64,000 nt of DNA from Bacteroides sp. Lineage in GTDB: Bacteria; Bacteroidota; Bacteroidia; Bacteroidales; Muribaculaceae. The stretch is taken from positions 20,484-84,483 of the forward strand of contig JAAVCK010000027.1 in assembly GCA_014802325.1 (NCBI GenBank), in the 5' to 3' direction. Made by a program: the position numbers and the translations under genes. Shown one piece after another: positions 27,515 through 38,191 of the stretch. Under the pieces are notes generated by a model, which saw only the letters and a list, made by a program, of their open reading frames with translations, had not been told where the DNA came from and made no database searches. Numbering within the stretch: the stretch's first letter is position 1; each line of letters starts with the position of its first letter.

Positions 27515-29932
27515 ATGGCAGACGGTTCACATAGCAAAATACGATTGAGAACTATGAGTAACGATAAGAAAACCATAATGTCGGTTGGGCAGATTGAAAT
27601 TAGCCCTGAAGCCCGCCTGACACCCCCTGATTACGACGACCTGCCTATTCTGGCTATGCGCGACATTGTGCTGTTTCCAGGTGTGACATTTCCCGTGTCA
27701 CTTGGTCGCGAGATGTCGGTAAAGGTCGCCACAGCCGCCAGCGAGAAGAATATACCGGTGGGAGTATTCTGCCAAAACTTTGCAGGCACGGAGAATCCCG
27801 GCATTGACGACCTCTATGAATTGGGCGTCGTGGCCGACGTGATAAAGGTGCTTGACCTGCCCGACGGCTCGAAGACAGCTATCATCAGCGCGCGCGATAA
27901 AGTGAAAAGGATAGGAGAGGGGGCCGGTAAGGCCGTGCCTGATGCCTTATCCATGAAAGTTGTTCCGGTCAGGGAAACTAATGCACGCAAAGGAGATAAA
28001 GAATTTGCAGCACTTTTTGACGAAATCAAGGCCACTACACTCAATATACTTAATAAAGGTAATGAGATGGCATCGGATCTGGCTTTTAACGTCGAGAGCC
28101 TTCCTGATCCGCGTATGGTGATAAATCTGATCTGCACCCACTCTCCGTTTGAGCAATATATAAAGGAAGAACTTCTCGAATGTAACCGCATAAAAGACCG
28201 TGGCTTCAAACTGCTGGCCGAGCTGTCGCGCAATGAGGAATATGTTGAGCTTAAAGCTGACATACGCCGCAGGGCCAAACAGCGCATGGACGAGCAGCAG
28301 CGCAATGCATTTCTGCAAAACCAATATGACTCTCTGCGAGAAGAGTTATATGGTGATGACGACGATGCCGCCAAACTCCGCGCCAAGGCCGAGACGAAAG
28401 CGTTTCCCGAGGAGGTGATGAAAGTGTTTGAGAAGGAACTGGACAAACTTTCACGTCTGAATCCTTCCACACCTGACTATTCTGTGCAATACAACTACCT
28501 TGAATTGCTGACAGATCTGCCCTGGGGTGTCGTAGATCCGCTTTCCACCGACTTTGCCAAAGCTCGGGAAATTCTTGATTCGGAGCATTTCGGACTCGAA
28601 AAAGTCAAGGAACGCATTCTTGAGCAGATTGCAGTGATGATGAACAAGCCTGACGGCAAGTCTCCGATATTATGTCTCGTTGGTGCTCCCGGCGTAGGTA
28701 AGACCTCACTTGGTAAGTCTATGGCCGAAGCTCTCGGACGTAAGTATCAGCGTGTGTCGCTGGGTGGTCTTCACGATGAAGCCGAGATTCGCGGACACCG
28801 ACGCACTTATATCGGTGCCATGCCCGGACGTGTGATCGACGTAGTAAAGCGTGCCGGCTCGGCTAATCCCGTGATACTTCTCGACGAAATAGATAAGCTT
28901 GGAAAGGATTACAAAGGTGATCCCGGAGCGGCTTTGCTTGAAGTGCTCGATCCCGAACAAAACGTGAAGTTCCACGACAATTACGTCGACATTGATTTCG
29001 ATCTGTCAAAAGCCATGTTTATCACTACGGCCAACACTCTTTCCACCGTACCCGGACCGCTGCTTGACCGAATGGAGATCATCGAAATATCGGGATACCT
29101 GCTTGAAGAGAAAATAGAAATCGCGCTACGCCATCTCGTTCCTCGTGCCATAGGTGAAATCGGATGCCATGATGTGGAATTCACACGTGATGCTATTGCC
29201 AAAATCGTGGAAAGTTACACTGCCGAGAGCGGTGTGCGACAGCTTGAAAAGAACATCGCATCGATAATCCGCAAGATTATTATGAAGAAGATGAGCGGTG
29301 AGGGTGAAATAACCCGTGTTGACAGCGACATGGTGAAGACTCTGCTCGGCATGGAGAAATACACTCCTGAACGCTATGCTGTGGATTCTACTCCCGGTGT
29401 GGCTACCGGACTTGCATGGACCGCCGTGGGTGGCGAGATACTTTTCATCGAGTCGGTATTTGTGGGAGCAAAAGCTGAGAAACTCACTATTACCGGAAAT
29501 CTCGGTGATGTGATGAAGGAATCGGCCATGATTGCACTGCAGGTTGTAAAATCGCGCGCCGAGCGATACGACATAGCATCCGACTATTTTGAAGGTCATT
29601 CTCTTCATATCCATGTTCCCGAAGGTGCCGTGCCCAAGGATGGACCGTCGGCCGGTATAACACTCGCCACATCCATTATGTCAGCAGCCACCGGACGTCC
29701 AGTAAAACCGGGAATAGCTATGACAGGAGAGCTTACACTCCGTGGCAAAGTGCTTCCGGTAGGTGGTATCAAAGAGAAGATACTTGCGGCTAAAAGAGCC
29801 GGAATCAATACTGTGATTCTCTGCTCGCTCAACCGTAAGGATATTGACGACATCCCGGCCGAATATATCGACGGCATGACATTCCATTACGTCGGAAATA
29901 TCGACGAAGTTATCGAATATACGCTCGAATAA
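27515..29932 (+). CDS. lon: ATP-dependent Lon protease
   Basis: 805-aa cytoplasmic serine protease. The order is a LAN substrate-binding domain (PILAMRDIVLFPGVTFPV), a coiled-coil segment, an AAA+ domain with Walker A GAPGVGKTS and Walker B PVILLDEIDKLG, and a protease domain with PKDGPSAG. The catalytic Ser is at about residue 712 and the Lys lies about 43 residues later in AAKRAG. The first possible ATG is 27515; the ATG at 27554 (MSNDKKTIMS) also fits. Lon removes misfolded and regulatory proteins. It stands alone with its own terminator. Confidence 0.96.
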   Translation: MADGSHSKIRLRTMSNDKKTIMSVGQIEISPEARLTPPDYDDLPILAMRDIVLFPGVTFPVSLGREMSVKVATAASEKNIPVGVFCQNFAGTENPGIDDLYELGVVADVIKVLDLPDGSKTAIISARDKVKRIGEGAGKAVPDALSMKVVPVRETNARKGDKEFAALFDEIKATTLNILNKGNEMASDLAFNVESLPDPRMVINLICTHSPFEQYIKEELLECNRIKDRGFKLLAELSRNEEYVELKADIRRRAKQRMDEQQRNAFLQNQYDSLREELYGDDDDAAKLRAKAETKAFPEEVMKVFEKELDKLSRLNPSTPDYSVQYNYLELLTDLPWGVVDPLSTDFAKAREILDSEHFGLEKVKERILEQIAVMMNKPDGKSPILCLVGAPGVGKTSLGKSMAEALGRKYQRVSLGGLHDEAEIRGHRRTYIGAMPGRVIDVVKRAGSANPVILLDEIDKLGKDYKGDPGAALLEVLDPEQNVKFHDNYVDIDFDLSKAMFITTANTLSTVPGPLLDRMEIIEISGYLLEEKIEIALRHLVPRAIGEIGCHDVEFTRDAIAKIVESYTAESGVRQLEKNIASIIRKIIMKKMSGEGEITRVDSDMVKTLLGMEKYTPERYAVDSTPGVATGLAWTAVGGEILFIESVFVGAKAEKLTITGNLGDVMKESAMIALQVVKSRAERYDIASDYFEGHSLHIHVPEGAVPKDGPSAGITLATSIMSAATGRPVKPGIAMTGELTLRGKVLPVGGIKEKILAAKRAGINTVILCSLNRKDIDDIPAEYIDGMTFHYVGNIDEVIEYTLE

Positions 29933-29959
29933 TCACTCGTGATATACACAGTATATATA

Positions 29960-29984
29960 CGGCGGCCTCTGATCAAGGCCGCCG
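29960..29984 (+). terminator. Terminator after lon
   Basis: CGGCGGCCT pairs with AGGCCGCCG around a 7-base loop, followed by CTTTTG. Placed 28 bases after the lon stop. Confidence 0.8.
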
Positions 29985-30077
29985 CTTTTGCGTATGCATT
30001 CTGGATATTTAACAAAAAATAACGATTTAGCCACCTCTAAGCTCTTACTAATATATACATATAAAGCAAAAAAATGA

Positions 30078-31595
<1,518 letters not shown>

Positions 31596-31624
31596 GAAAT
31601 ATTTGTCTGAAAATACACTGATTA

Positions 31625-31667
31625 CTGCCGCCGGAATTAAAATCCCATTCCGGCGGCAGCTTTTTTT
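31625..31667 (+). terminator. Terminator after guaB
   Basis: CTGCCGCCGGAAT and ATTCCGGCGGCAG pair around a 9-base loop, followed by C and seven T. Confidence 0.9.
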
Positions 31668-31730
31668 ATCATGGTGCAATATTCGGCACTCATCTTCGTT
31701 TATAGTTTAGTAAACTATTTCTTAATATCG

Positions 31731-33671
31731 ATGAAAAAAGTATTTCTCCCTGTAGCAGTCGTTTCGCTCGCTTTAGCATGTGCGGCTGCTGCCAAGAACG
31801 ACGATCCGGTGCTGATGACGGTCAACGGCAAGTCAGTTCCTGTGAGCGAATTCCAATATCTGTTTGAGAAAAACAATGCCCAGCAGGAGACTCCTCAGTC
31901 ACTTGATGAATATATCGACATGTTCATCACTTATAAGCTGAAAGTAGCCGACGCCGAAGCCGCCGGCCTGGATACGACGGCTGCATTCCACAAGGAATTC
32001 AAGGGCTATTGTGATGAACTCGCCGCTCCCTATTTGCGCGACTCGCTTACAGCAGAGCGACTCGTCAATGAGGCCTACGACCGTATGAAGCGTCGCGTTT
32101 CCATCAGTCAGATCATGCTACCTATCGGTAATACCTCTGAGGAAAAGGCAGCAAATCGTGCTCGACTTGACAGCATCAGAACGGCGATACTTAACGGTGC
32201 TGATTTCAGCGAAATGGCAGTCAAGTATTCTTCTGACAGAAATGTGAAATACAACAAGGGTTACTACGGATATATAGCTCCCAACATGTATCCTTATCCT
32301 TTTGAAGAAGCAGCTTATTCCACCCCGGTAGGTGAAATCTCTCCGGTTATTGACGATGCGCCTTATGGATACCACATTATCCGCGTCGAAGCTGAGAAGC
32401 CGGATGAAGGCCGCGTGCATGCACGTCACATCCTTAAACTCACCCGCAATATGTCGCAGGAAGAGCAGGATAAGAAAAAGCAGCAGATTGATTCGCTCTA
32501 CAATCTTGTGACTATTGAAGGTGCTGATTTCGGAGAACTTGCTGAAAAATTCAGCGATGATACCGGTTCGGCAAAACGTCAGGGCGATCTTGGTGCTTTC
32601 GGCATTGGCCGCATGGTCCCTGAATTTGAGCAGGCTGCTTTTGCACTTCAGCCCGGTGAGGTATCCAAGCCTGTCAAGACTTCTTACGGATGGCATATTA
32701 TTCAGCTAATCGAACGCTTGCCAATGGAAACGCTCGACGAGGTTCGCCCCGCCATACAGTCGATGATATCGCGTGACCAGCGCTCACGTATGCCCGAGAT
32801 AGAAAAACTCAACCAGCTTAAAAAGAAGTACCACGCTGTCATGGTACCTGACGGCATGGAAAAAGTCAAGTCTATCATCAGTGCCGGAGCTACTCCGGCC
32901 GAGGCTTTAGGTCAGGTTGCATCTTCGGATATAGTTGTAGCGTCTATTAACGGAAACAATATCAAGGCTTCAGAAGTGATGACTACAGTAGGGGAGAGCA
33001 CCCGTAATACTACTCCCGACGCTTGGTCTACTTTTGAGGATGCTGCTTCAAATTATCTCAGCGATCAGACTGTAGACTATTTCAAGGCTCATATCGGTGA
33101 TGAAAATCCCACTTTCCGCAATCTTGTCAATGAATATCGCGACGGTATCCTTCTCTTTGAAATCTCCAACAGAAATATTTGGGATAAGAGCAATAAGGAT
33201 AAGGACGGTGTTGAAGCATTCTTTAATGCCAACCGTGCGAAATACTCTTGGTCTGCTCCCAAGTACAAAGGTTATGTGATCTTCGCTACATCTGACTCCA
33301 TTGCCACCGCTGCAAAGAAGTTTCTTGCTGATAACACCATTGGCAACGATACTCTCTCAGTAACTCTCCGCAAGGAGTTTGGCCGCAACATTAAAGTTGA
33401 GAAAGTAATTGCCGGTCAAGGCGAGAACGCTATTCTTGATAATGTGGCTTTCGGTGGCGAGAAACCCGAGCCGGTGGGTAGATGGATAGAATGGTTTGGC
33501 TACAATGGCCGAGTTATTCCACAGCCTGAGGAAGCTGCCGATGTGCGTGGCGCTGTGACGGAGGATTATCAGAAGCAGCTCGAACAGAATTGGGTAACTG
33601 ATCTGCATAAGAAGTATAAGGTCAAGCTCAATAAGAAAGAGGTTGATAAACTTAAGAAAGCAAATAAATAA
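31731..33671 (+). CDS. Periplasmic peptidyl-prolyl isomerase with two PpiC domains (SurA/PpiD-like)
   Basis: 646 aa with a signal peptide (MKKVFLPVAVVSLALACAA). Two parvulin domains follow at about residues 100-200 and 205-310; the second is canonical (HARHILKLT, GDLGAFGIGRMVPEFEQA, YGWHIIQLIE). Then comes a long C-terminal helical and beta part of about 300 residues without a recognised domain. It acts as a periplasmic folding chaperone/isomerase for outer-membrane proteins, by family. The start is the ATG at 31731, since the frame back to 31671 adds a non-signal extension. It lies alone between two terminators. A Cys in the signal region (ALAC) is not a good lipobox. Confidence 0.88.
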   Translation: MKKVFLPVAVVSLALACAAAAKNDDPVLMTVNGKSVPVSEFQYLFEKNNAQQETPQSLDEYIDMFITYKLKVADAEAAGLDTTAAFHKEFKGYCDELAAPYLRDSLTAERLVNEAYDRMKRRVSISQIMLPIGNTSEEKAANRARLDSIRTAILNGADFSEMAVKYSSDRNVKYNKGYYGYIAPNMYPYPFEEAAYSTPVGEISPVIDDAPYGYHIIRVEAEKPDEGRVHARHILKLTRNMSQEEQDKKKQQIDSLYNLVTIEGADFGELAEKFSDDTGSAKRQGDLGAFGIGRMVPEFEQAAFALQPGEVSKPVKTSYGWHIIQLIERLPMETLDEVRPAIQSMISRDQRSRMPEIEKLNQLKKKYHAVMVPDGMEKVKSIISAGATPAEALGQVASSDIVVASINGNNIKASEVMTTVGESTRNTTPDAWSTFEDAASNYLSDQTVDYFKAHIGDENPTFRNLVNEYRDGILLFEISNRNIWDKSNKDKDGVEAFFNANRAKYSWSAPKYKGYVIFATSDSIATAAKKFLADNTIGNDTLSVTLRKEFGRNIKVEKVIAGQGENAILDNVAFGGEKPEPVGRWIEWFGYNGRVIPQPEEAADVRGAVTEDYQKQLEQNWVTDLHKKYKVKLNKKEVDKLKKANK

Positions 33672-33700
33672 TTTACGGTCTTATCGACGTCAAAACGTAA

Positions 33701-33738
33701 GCAGTCCGCAACCAGTATTTATCTGATTGCGGACTGCA
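33701..33738 (+). terminator. Terminator after the PPIase gene
   Basis: GCAGTCCGCAA pairs with TTGCGGACTGC around a long loop, followed by ATTTTTATA. A second hairpin at 33751-33776 (CGCCTGAC/GTCAGGCG) lies before the converging DUF4332 gene. Confidence 0.8.
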
Positions 33739-33788
33739 TTTTTATATAGTCGCCTGACCATCCGGAAAGTCAGGCGTCAGGGCCTAAT

Positions 33789-34196
33789 TCAATATTTAAT
33801 TCTGGGTTCGAGCTCTTTAGCCTGTTCTACCATATTAGCCACTTCTGATTCAGCGGGCACGCGATTACAGAGATTTTTAGCTTCATTCACCTCCACGAGT
33901 TTGGCGTGAAGATTTGCGGGCACACGGTGACGAAGTTCCTTCACTGTATCTACACCCGATGCTTCGAGCAATTCAGCAAACTGTCCGGCGATGCCTTTTA
34001 TTCGGAATAGATCAGCATGGTTAGCCCATTTGAGAATCAGCTTTTCTGAAATTCCTGTTTCTTCAGCGAGAGTTTCACGACCTTTTTTGGTATCTGCCTT
34101 GTCAAGCAGATCGTCAGTAGTCTTCACGCCGGCTGCTTCAAGTTTCTCAGCATATACGCTACCGATACCTTCAATTTCTACAATTTTGTAAGCCAT
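33789..34196 (-). CDS. DUF4332 helix-hairpin-helix protein
   Basis: 135 aa. Two repeats of helix-hairpin-helix type: IEGIGSVYAEKLEAAGVKT at residues 8-26 and IKGIAGQFAELLEASGVDT near 67-85, each followed by a cap with EL or DLL. This matches DUF4332, a family likened to DNA polymerase beta fingers and presumed to bind nucleic acid; the cellular role is unknown. It stands alone. The preceding 60 bases hold no clear promoter, only AT-rich sequence. Confidence 0.8.
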   Translation of the reverse strand: MAYKIVEIEGIGSVYAEKLEAAGVKTTDDLLDKADTKKGRETLAEETGISEKLILKWANHADLFRIKGIAGQFAELLEASGVDTVKELRHRVPANLHAKLVEVNEAKNLCNRVPAESEVANMVEQAKELEPRIKY

Positions 34197-35095
34197 AACA
34201 TAAATAGTTGAGGGGTTGATAATTTGTCTGTTATTAAAAGTGAGTTACGACTTACATGGTGTGTTAGTCGTTACAACTTTATAACGATTCATGGCTAAAA
34301 AAAGTTCTCAATAGCTATAAAAATAATTTTTAACGGGATTTTCTCACGAAAGATTTTCTGGTTATTTACCGCGCATTTTCAGAATTACCCTAAAATATCT
34401 ATAATAGCATATCTATATTAGCGTGGAAATATTAGAAGCTCATATAACAGCGGGGTGTTTCAACCGGTTATTATGCCCGGTAAAGTAATGAAATATCTTG
34501 AGGAATAGCGATTTCAAATCCTCCGAGTGAAAAAAGCCGTAAGCATCAGTATATTAGAGATTTGCCAAGAAATATTTGTATTTTCTTGGGACAGAACCGC
34601 GCCTGGAGTTGAACACACAACAAAGTGCACATTCTGCCAAATCATAGGCTGTGTGGTGAGCGTTAGAAATTCCGGGGATAATTCATGGCAACGCAGCTTA
34701 TCTGATATTGAGAGGTCATCATACAGCGATAAAAGGGAATAATTGATTCTACGCAATTCTCTAACAGATAGATTAGCGATTGGTGCGCCGGCGTTTTTAC
34801 AAGCGATTAATGGTATTACAACGATTGAATCTATCTATTTTTGTATCTTATGGCATGGGTGCATAGGTTTGCTCGTGTTAACGGCGGCTGAATAGCCTCA
34901 AGGATCTGAGAATTTTCACCCGCGTTCCAATATAGCAAAAGCTAAATTTTACATAATAGTAATTATGGAGCATTACATGGAGATAGAGGAGGACCTGTCC
35001 TGCTCTTGTCAATATATGGAAATTTTATCCATTCTACCGCAATTTTGGCAGACAAATTTCTGCATCTACCATAAAAAGTGTATTTTTGTCCGACT
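34197..35095. other. 899-bp intergenic region, no gene recognised
   Basis: AT-rich. Two short overlapping frames on opposite strands around 34514-34756 have no start signal and no recognisable product; I treat them as chance. Near the right end is an almost perfect 22-bp palindrome at 34985-35006 (AGAGGAGGAC/GTCCTGCTCT, one mismatch), about 90 bases before crcB. A TATTTTTG -7-like box lies at 35081-35088 just before the crcB start. No fluoride-riboswitch core was found. Confidence 0.5.
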
Positions 35096-35482
35096 ATGGC
35101 ATCTAATCTGATAAATATTTTATTCGTTGGCGCCGGAAGTTGTCTCGGCGGAGTTTCTCGATATCTTTTAGGAAAATTTTTAGGCTACTTCTGGCCTGAC
35201 AGCTTTCCTTGGGGAACTTTTATTATAAACATCATCGGATGCTTCATTCTCGGCATGATCTACGGAAGTCTTAACAAAGGCTATTATATGTCGTCAAGAC
35301 TGAAATTATTTCTCACCGTTGGCTTTTGCGGCGGATTCACTACATTCTCCACATTCATCCATGAGAATTTTCAGCTGCTGCAACAAGGTCTGCCTATCCA
35401 ATTCACCATCTACTCCGCGGCAAGTTTTGCTGTGGGATTGCTTTTTCTTTACATGGGATATCATATAACGCGACTGATTTGA
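35096..35482 (+). CDS. crcB: Fluoride channel CrcB/Fluc
   Basis: 128-aa inner-membrane fluoride exporter, acting as a dual-topology dimer. Four membrane helices are visible. Key motifs: GAGSCLGGVSRYLLG at residues 11-25 (conserved Gly and Arg), WGTFIINIIGCFILG near 41-55 (the Asn), and GFCGGFTTFSTF near 77-88 (the Phe-box and Na+ site). Start at 35096: the frame back to 35078 adds six residues and overlaps the -7-like box. Single gene. Confidence 0.94.
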   Translation: MASNLINILFVGAGSCLGGVSRYLLGKFLGYFWPDSFPWGTFIINIIGCFILGMIYGSLNKGYYMSSRLKLFLTVGFCGGFTTFSTFIHENFQLLQQGLPIQFTIYSAASFAVGLLFLYMGYHITRLI

Positions 35483-36037
35483 TAAGCCCCTACTTTAATT
35501 ATGGTTAGTAAATTTTCCGTTTGGTGAGTTGATGCCTGTGCATTAGAACACTGTGGCGCGCTGGCCGTATAATCGACTTGCCGCTTCGTTATGCGAAAAA
35601 AAGGAGCACAACTATACGAAATATTTCTATGCAATGATTTGAGAATCAATTTTGTAGGGACGCTCACTGGGAAGCAGCCGCTGGTAGATGGGTGCGCGAC
35701 TACGGCGATTAAATTTCCTTTTTGCCCTGCCGGACACTCATATGCGTCACTACTAAATTGATTGACACTGTGCTACATCCATTAGGTGAAATTTTCAGAA
35801 TTGTATAATTCTTATTTTGTTCTACCGGGTGCTCCTGCGAAGCTCCCTAAAGGCTATGCAGTACCTTAACTCCTCATCTCGAAAAATCCACACCGGAAAA
35901 TTTCCATCCCCACTCACCGGAAATATCTACTGACCACTAATGATCATTTTATTATTATCACTTTATCTGAATTAAGGCATAAAAAAATCGCCGCTGTCTC
36001 ATCAACGAGAAATGCGGCGACCATTCTTTTTATCGAA
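35483..36037. other. 555-bp intergenic region with a possible structured RNA
   Basis: No protein gene seen; the short minus frame at 35461-35667 is unsupported. The segment 35654-35704 can form a hairpin in which GTAG, GC and CAC pair with GTG, GC and CTAC. Its loop region contains GGGAAGCAGCC followed by GGTAGATG, resembling the conserved 3' arm of bacterial SRP RNA. The usual GGAA tetraloop partner is not visible, so this is not called as a gene. The rplS terminator occupies the right end. Confidence 0.4.
35988..36020 (-). terminator. Terminator after rplS
   Basis: On the minus strand TCGCCGC pairs with GCGGCGA and is followed by seven T. Placed 17 bases after the rplS stop. Confidence 0.85.
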
Positions 36038-36400
36038 TTACTTATTGATTTTCTTAGGCTTGCGCTCTTTGATACGAGCCTTTTTACCGGTGAGTTTACG
36101 CAGATAATAAAGTTTTGCGCGACGCACCTTACCAAGCTTGTTGATGGTGATTGAATCGATAAAAGGCGATTCGATGGGGAAAATACGCTCAACACCGATG
36201 TTATCGCTGATCTTGCGAACGGTGAAGCGCTTCTTGCTGCCCTCGCCTGAGATACGGATAACTACACCACGATACTGCTGGATACGCTCTTTGTTACCCT
36301 CCTTGATGCGGTAAGCCACTGTGATAGTGTCGCCGGGAGCAAAGTCTTCAAAACGCTTGCCGGTTGCAAATGCTTCTTCAGCAATTTTAATTAAATCCAT
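36038..36400 (-). CDS. rplS: 50S ribosomal protein L19
   Basis: 120 aa, binds 23S rRNA near the 30S interface. Seen: [39 protein letters not shown] segment (residues about 41-60), [19 protein letters not shown], and the basic end [20 protein letters not shown]. Length is normal. Alone with its own terminator; rpsP, rimM and trmD are not adjacent here. Confidence 0.97.
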   Translation of the reverse strand: MDLIKIAEEAFATGKRFEDFAPGDTITVAYRIKEGNKERIQQYRGVVIRISGEGSKKRFTVRKISDNIGVERIFPIESPFIDSITINKLGKVRRAKLYYLRKLTGKKARIKERKPKKINK

Positions 36401-36529
36401 TTCGATAAATATTTAAATGTTAACATTTTATGCAATGTGCCGGGCTGCACGTCCCGACAGAGATTGCGTTTTCGGCTGCAAAATTAATAAAATTTCTCAT
36501 TATTAACAAATTGCACGCCTAATTTTTAG

Positions 36530-36868
36530 CTATTTCTTCAAGTTTTTTTCACGATCGATTATATTCAGGCCCTCTCGTTTAGCACTGAATTCGCAGTATT
36601 TATCGGTTTGCCCGTATAATCCTATCCAATGACAATATCTGTTAAACAGCAGACATTTGAGATCCGAGTCCGTCCCATCATTATTATACAACCAATCTGA
36701 TAATCCGAGTCGCTCTATCTCACCTCTCTCCCACTCCCAATTATTGTACTTTCCATTAGCCCAGTCACATTCGTATCCCCAAAACATAGAATTAGTTTCA
36801 GCCGGAGGATCAGACTCACCATTATAGTATCGACACGCTAATATTCGGTTGAAAGTTTCTGATTTCAT
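36530..36868 (-). CDS. Hypothetical protein downstream of an HxlR regulator
   Basis: Not recognised. 112 aa from the ATG at 36868 (MKSETFNRILACRYYNGESD). It is rich in aromatic residues (W, Y) and acidic, with WGYECDWANGKYNNWEWERG near the middle and no signal peptide or membrane helix. It begins 13 bases after the HxlR stop and is likely co-transcribed with it. A longer frame starting at 36895 overlaps the HxlR end and is less likely. Conserved-looking composition suggests a real protein, but there is no functional clue. Confidence 0.6.
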   Translation of the reverse strand: MKSETFNRILACRYYNGESDPPAETNSMFWGYECDWANGKYNNWEWERGEIERLGLSDWLYNNDGTDSDLKCLLFNRYCHWIGLYGQTDKYCEFSAKREGLNIIDREKNLKK

Positions 36869-36881
36869 AAATGTAAAAATT

Positions 36882-37232
36882 TCAACTGTTTTCACACGCC
36901 CATCCTATAAGACTGTTTAATATTGGTATCAGGCTTTTACCCTTATCGGTCAAAGAATATTCTACTCGTGGAGGTATCTCAGGAAACAATTCCCTTTTTA
37001 TGAGCATATCTTCTTCGAGAACTTTCAAATTCGATGTAAGCACTTTGGGTGAAATATCCGGGAGCGCTCTGCCGATTTGATTAAAGCGCGTCTTATCATT
37101 CTCCGCAAGTATGCATAAAATCAATATCGCCCACTTACCTGAAAAGCGAGCAATCACATTTCTCACCGGACAGGTTTCGATTGAAGTATATTTTTTTAAG
37201 TTTTCTTGTATCTGCAAATTACTCATATCCAA
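36882..37232 (-). CDS. HxlR-family transcriptional regulator
   Basis: 116-aa winged-helix regulator. Seen: CPVRNVIARFSGKWAILILC at residues 19-38 (conserved Cys and the GKW core), then FNQIGRALPDISPKVLTSNL (HTH) and RVEYSLTDKGKSL (wing). Many HxlR members sense electrophiles or oxidants through the N-terminal Cys. It is divergent from a cupin gene (37373) and likely controls the shared 140-bp region. A TAACTTTG in minus orientation at 37338-37345 would give a leader of about 100 bases. Confidence 0.88.
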   Translation of the reverse strand: MDMSNLQIQENLKKYTSIETCPVRNVIARFSGKWAILILCILAENDKTRFNQIGRALPDISPKVLTSNLKVLEEDMLIKRELFPEIPPRVEYSLTDKGKSLIPILNSLIGWACENS

Positions 37233-37275
37233 TATTTGTTACCGTAAAGTAAGTATATATCTTTTTTGAAACCTC

Positions 37276-37306
37276 TTGTTTTTACTGAATTATGGTCTTA
37301 TCTTTG
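37276..37306 (+). promoter_or_regulatory. Promoter of the cupin gene
   Basis: TTG (37276-37278) followed after 20 bases by TATCTTTG (37299-37306) on the plus strand. It lies in the divergent region with the HxlR regulator, leaving a leader of about 60 bases. Confidence 0.6.
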
Positions 37307-37372
37307 CGCTATCATTAAGAAAGCGGATTACTTCTGCAAAGTTAGTAAACAATTTTTCAATACATAAAAATT

Positions 37373-37783
37373 ATGAATGAAATTAAGACACTCAACTCCG
37401 GCGAAAAATTCGCCCATGCCTCGGTAGGCTCTTTAAAAAACTTTGAGGGCAAGCAATTCGTGAAGGATGCCACGGGCGCAACTTCTTGCGAAATATCTTT
37501 CGGCACTTTACCCTCAGGCGCCTCAGTACCTTTCTTCCATAGCCACAAGGCTAACGAGGAAAACTACATCATTCTCTCGGGCTGCGGAAAATTTCAGGTA
37601 GATGATAACGTCTTCAACATCGCGGAAGGCTCCGTAATTCGTGTTGCCACTAATTGCGACCGTAATATTAAATGTACCTCAGAAGAGCCTATGTGCTATA
37701 TATGTATCCAGGCTAAAGAAGGAAGCCTCGGAGCATACACCATGACCGACGCTGACATTACCGAACGTACATCACTACTCTGA
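37373..37783 (+). CDS. Cupin-domain protein
   Basis: 136 aa single-domain cupin. Metal-type motif 1 reads VPFFHSHKANEENYIILSG (His, His, Glu) near residues 57-75, and motif 2 lies in FNIAEGSVIRVATN. Function could be a small isomerase, dioxygenase or binding protein; not assignable. Divergent from HxlR, whose regulators often control such neighbouring redox enzymes. A GAGGCTGTC hairpin follows 44 bases after the stop. Confidence 0.82.
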   Translation: MNEIKTLNSGEKFAHASVGSLKNFEGKQFVKDATGATSCEISFGTLPSGASVPFFHSHKANEENYIILSGCGKFQVDDNVFNIAEGSVIRVATNCDRNIKCTSEEPMCYICIQAKEGSLGAYTMTDADITERTSLL

Positions 37784-37826
37784 AATTCGACTCAATAAAA
37801 ATTTCCATATTGCCCCATAATATTAT

Positions 37827-37857
37827 GAGGCTGTCAGTTCACTTGTGAGACAGCCTC
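37827..37857. terminator. Hairpin GAGGCTGTC/GACAGCCTC after the cupin gene
   Basis: Nine-pair stem around a 13-base loop, followed by TTTG. It can terminate the cupin transcript. Its arms also match the IS-like ends at 3118 and 63885, so it may be a reused or solo element end. Confidence 0.65.
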
Positions 37858-37859
37858 TT

Positions 37860-38168
37860 TGTTGGTTCGTTCCGAAAAAGGCGATACGGTCAGCGTCAGC
37901 ACCTCGCGGAACTTAACTCGCGAAACCGCCACGAGTCAGCGTTTATCTCCACTTCGCCGGAGATTTTTGCAAATCTCCACGCCCAAGTCAACGACCTTAT
38001 CACAAATCATTCCGAACCCCCCATGACTTATTCAGACAGCGAGTTGCAGCAGATTGAGAAATCTGCAAGCATATACTTGAAATGATGCATGCACAAGTAG
38101 GATCGCCCCTTGCTATCGAGAACGCCCACCGCAATTTATTGGATATGGAAGATGATGAATAGCAGATT
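37860..38168 (+). pseudogene. Fragments of unidentified mobile-element genes
   Basis: Coding-like remnants without a full frame. One reads EIFANLHAQVNDLITNHSE then MTYSDSELQQIEKSASIYLK before a TGA. After a jump, QVGSPLAIENAHRNLLDMED is followed by a stop. The style resembles small phage or packaging-type proteins with an internal deletion. No family is named. It fills the 408-base gap between the cupin and the first Crp/Fnr gene. Confidence 0.4.
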
Positions 38169-38174
38169 TTTTGC

Positions 38175-38182
38175 TAACTTTG
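38175..38182 (+). promoter_or_regulatory. -7 element of the first Crp/Fnr-type gene
   Basis: TAACTTTG ending 9 bases before the ATG at 38192. No convincing -33 partner. Confidence 0.5.
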
Positions 38183-38191
38183 TCAATAATT

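Noticed and set aside
27515..27554. Later Lon start at 27554 as the only start
   Set aside because: Both starts fit; the sequence does not decide, so the longer form is given and the alternative noted.
34514..34756. Overlapping 66-80 aa frames on both strands
   Set aside because: No start signals, no recognisable composition, mutual overlap; treated as chance.
34197..35095. Fluoride riboswitch upstream of crcB
   Set aside because: The conserved core was not found between 34.9 and 35.1 kb; only an unrelated palindrome is there.
37827..37857. Solo IS end instead of terminator
   Set aside because: The arms match the IS ends, but no second end or transposase is near; kept as a terminator with this note.
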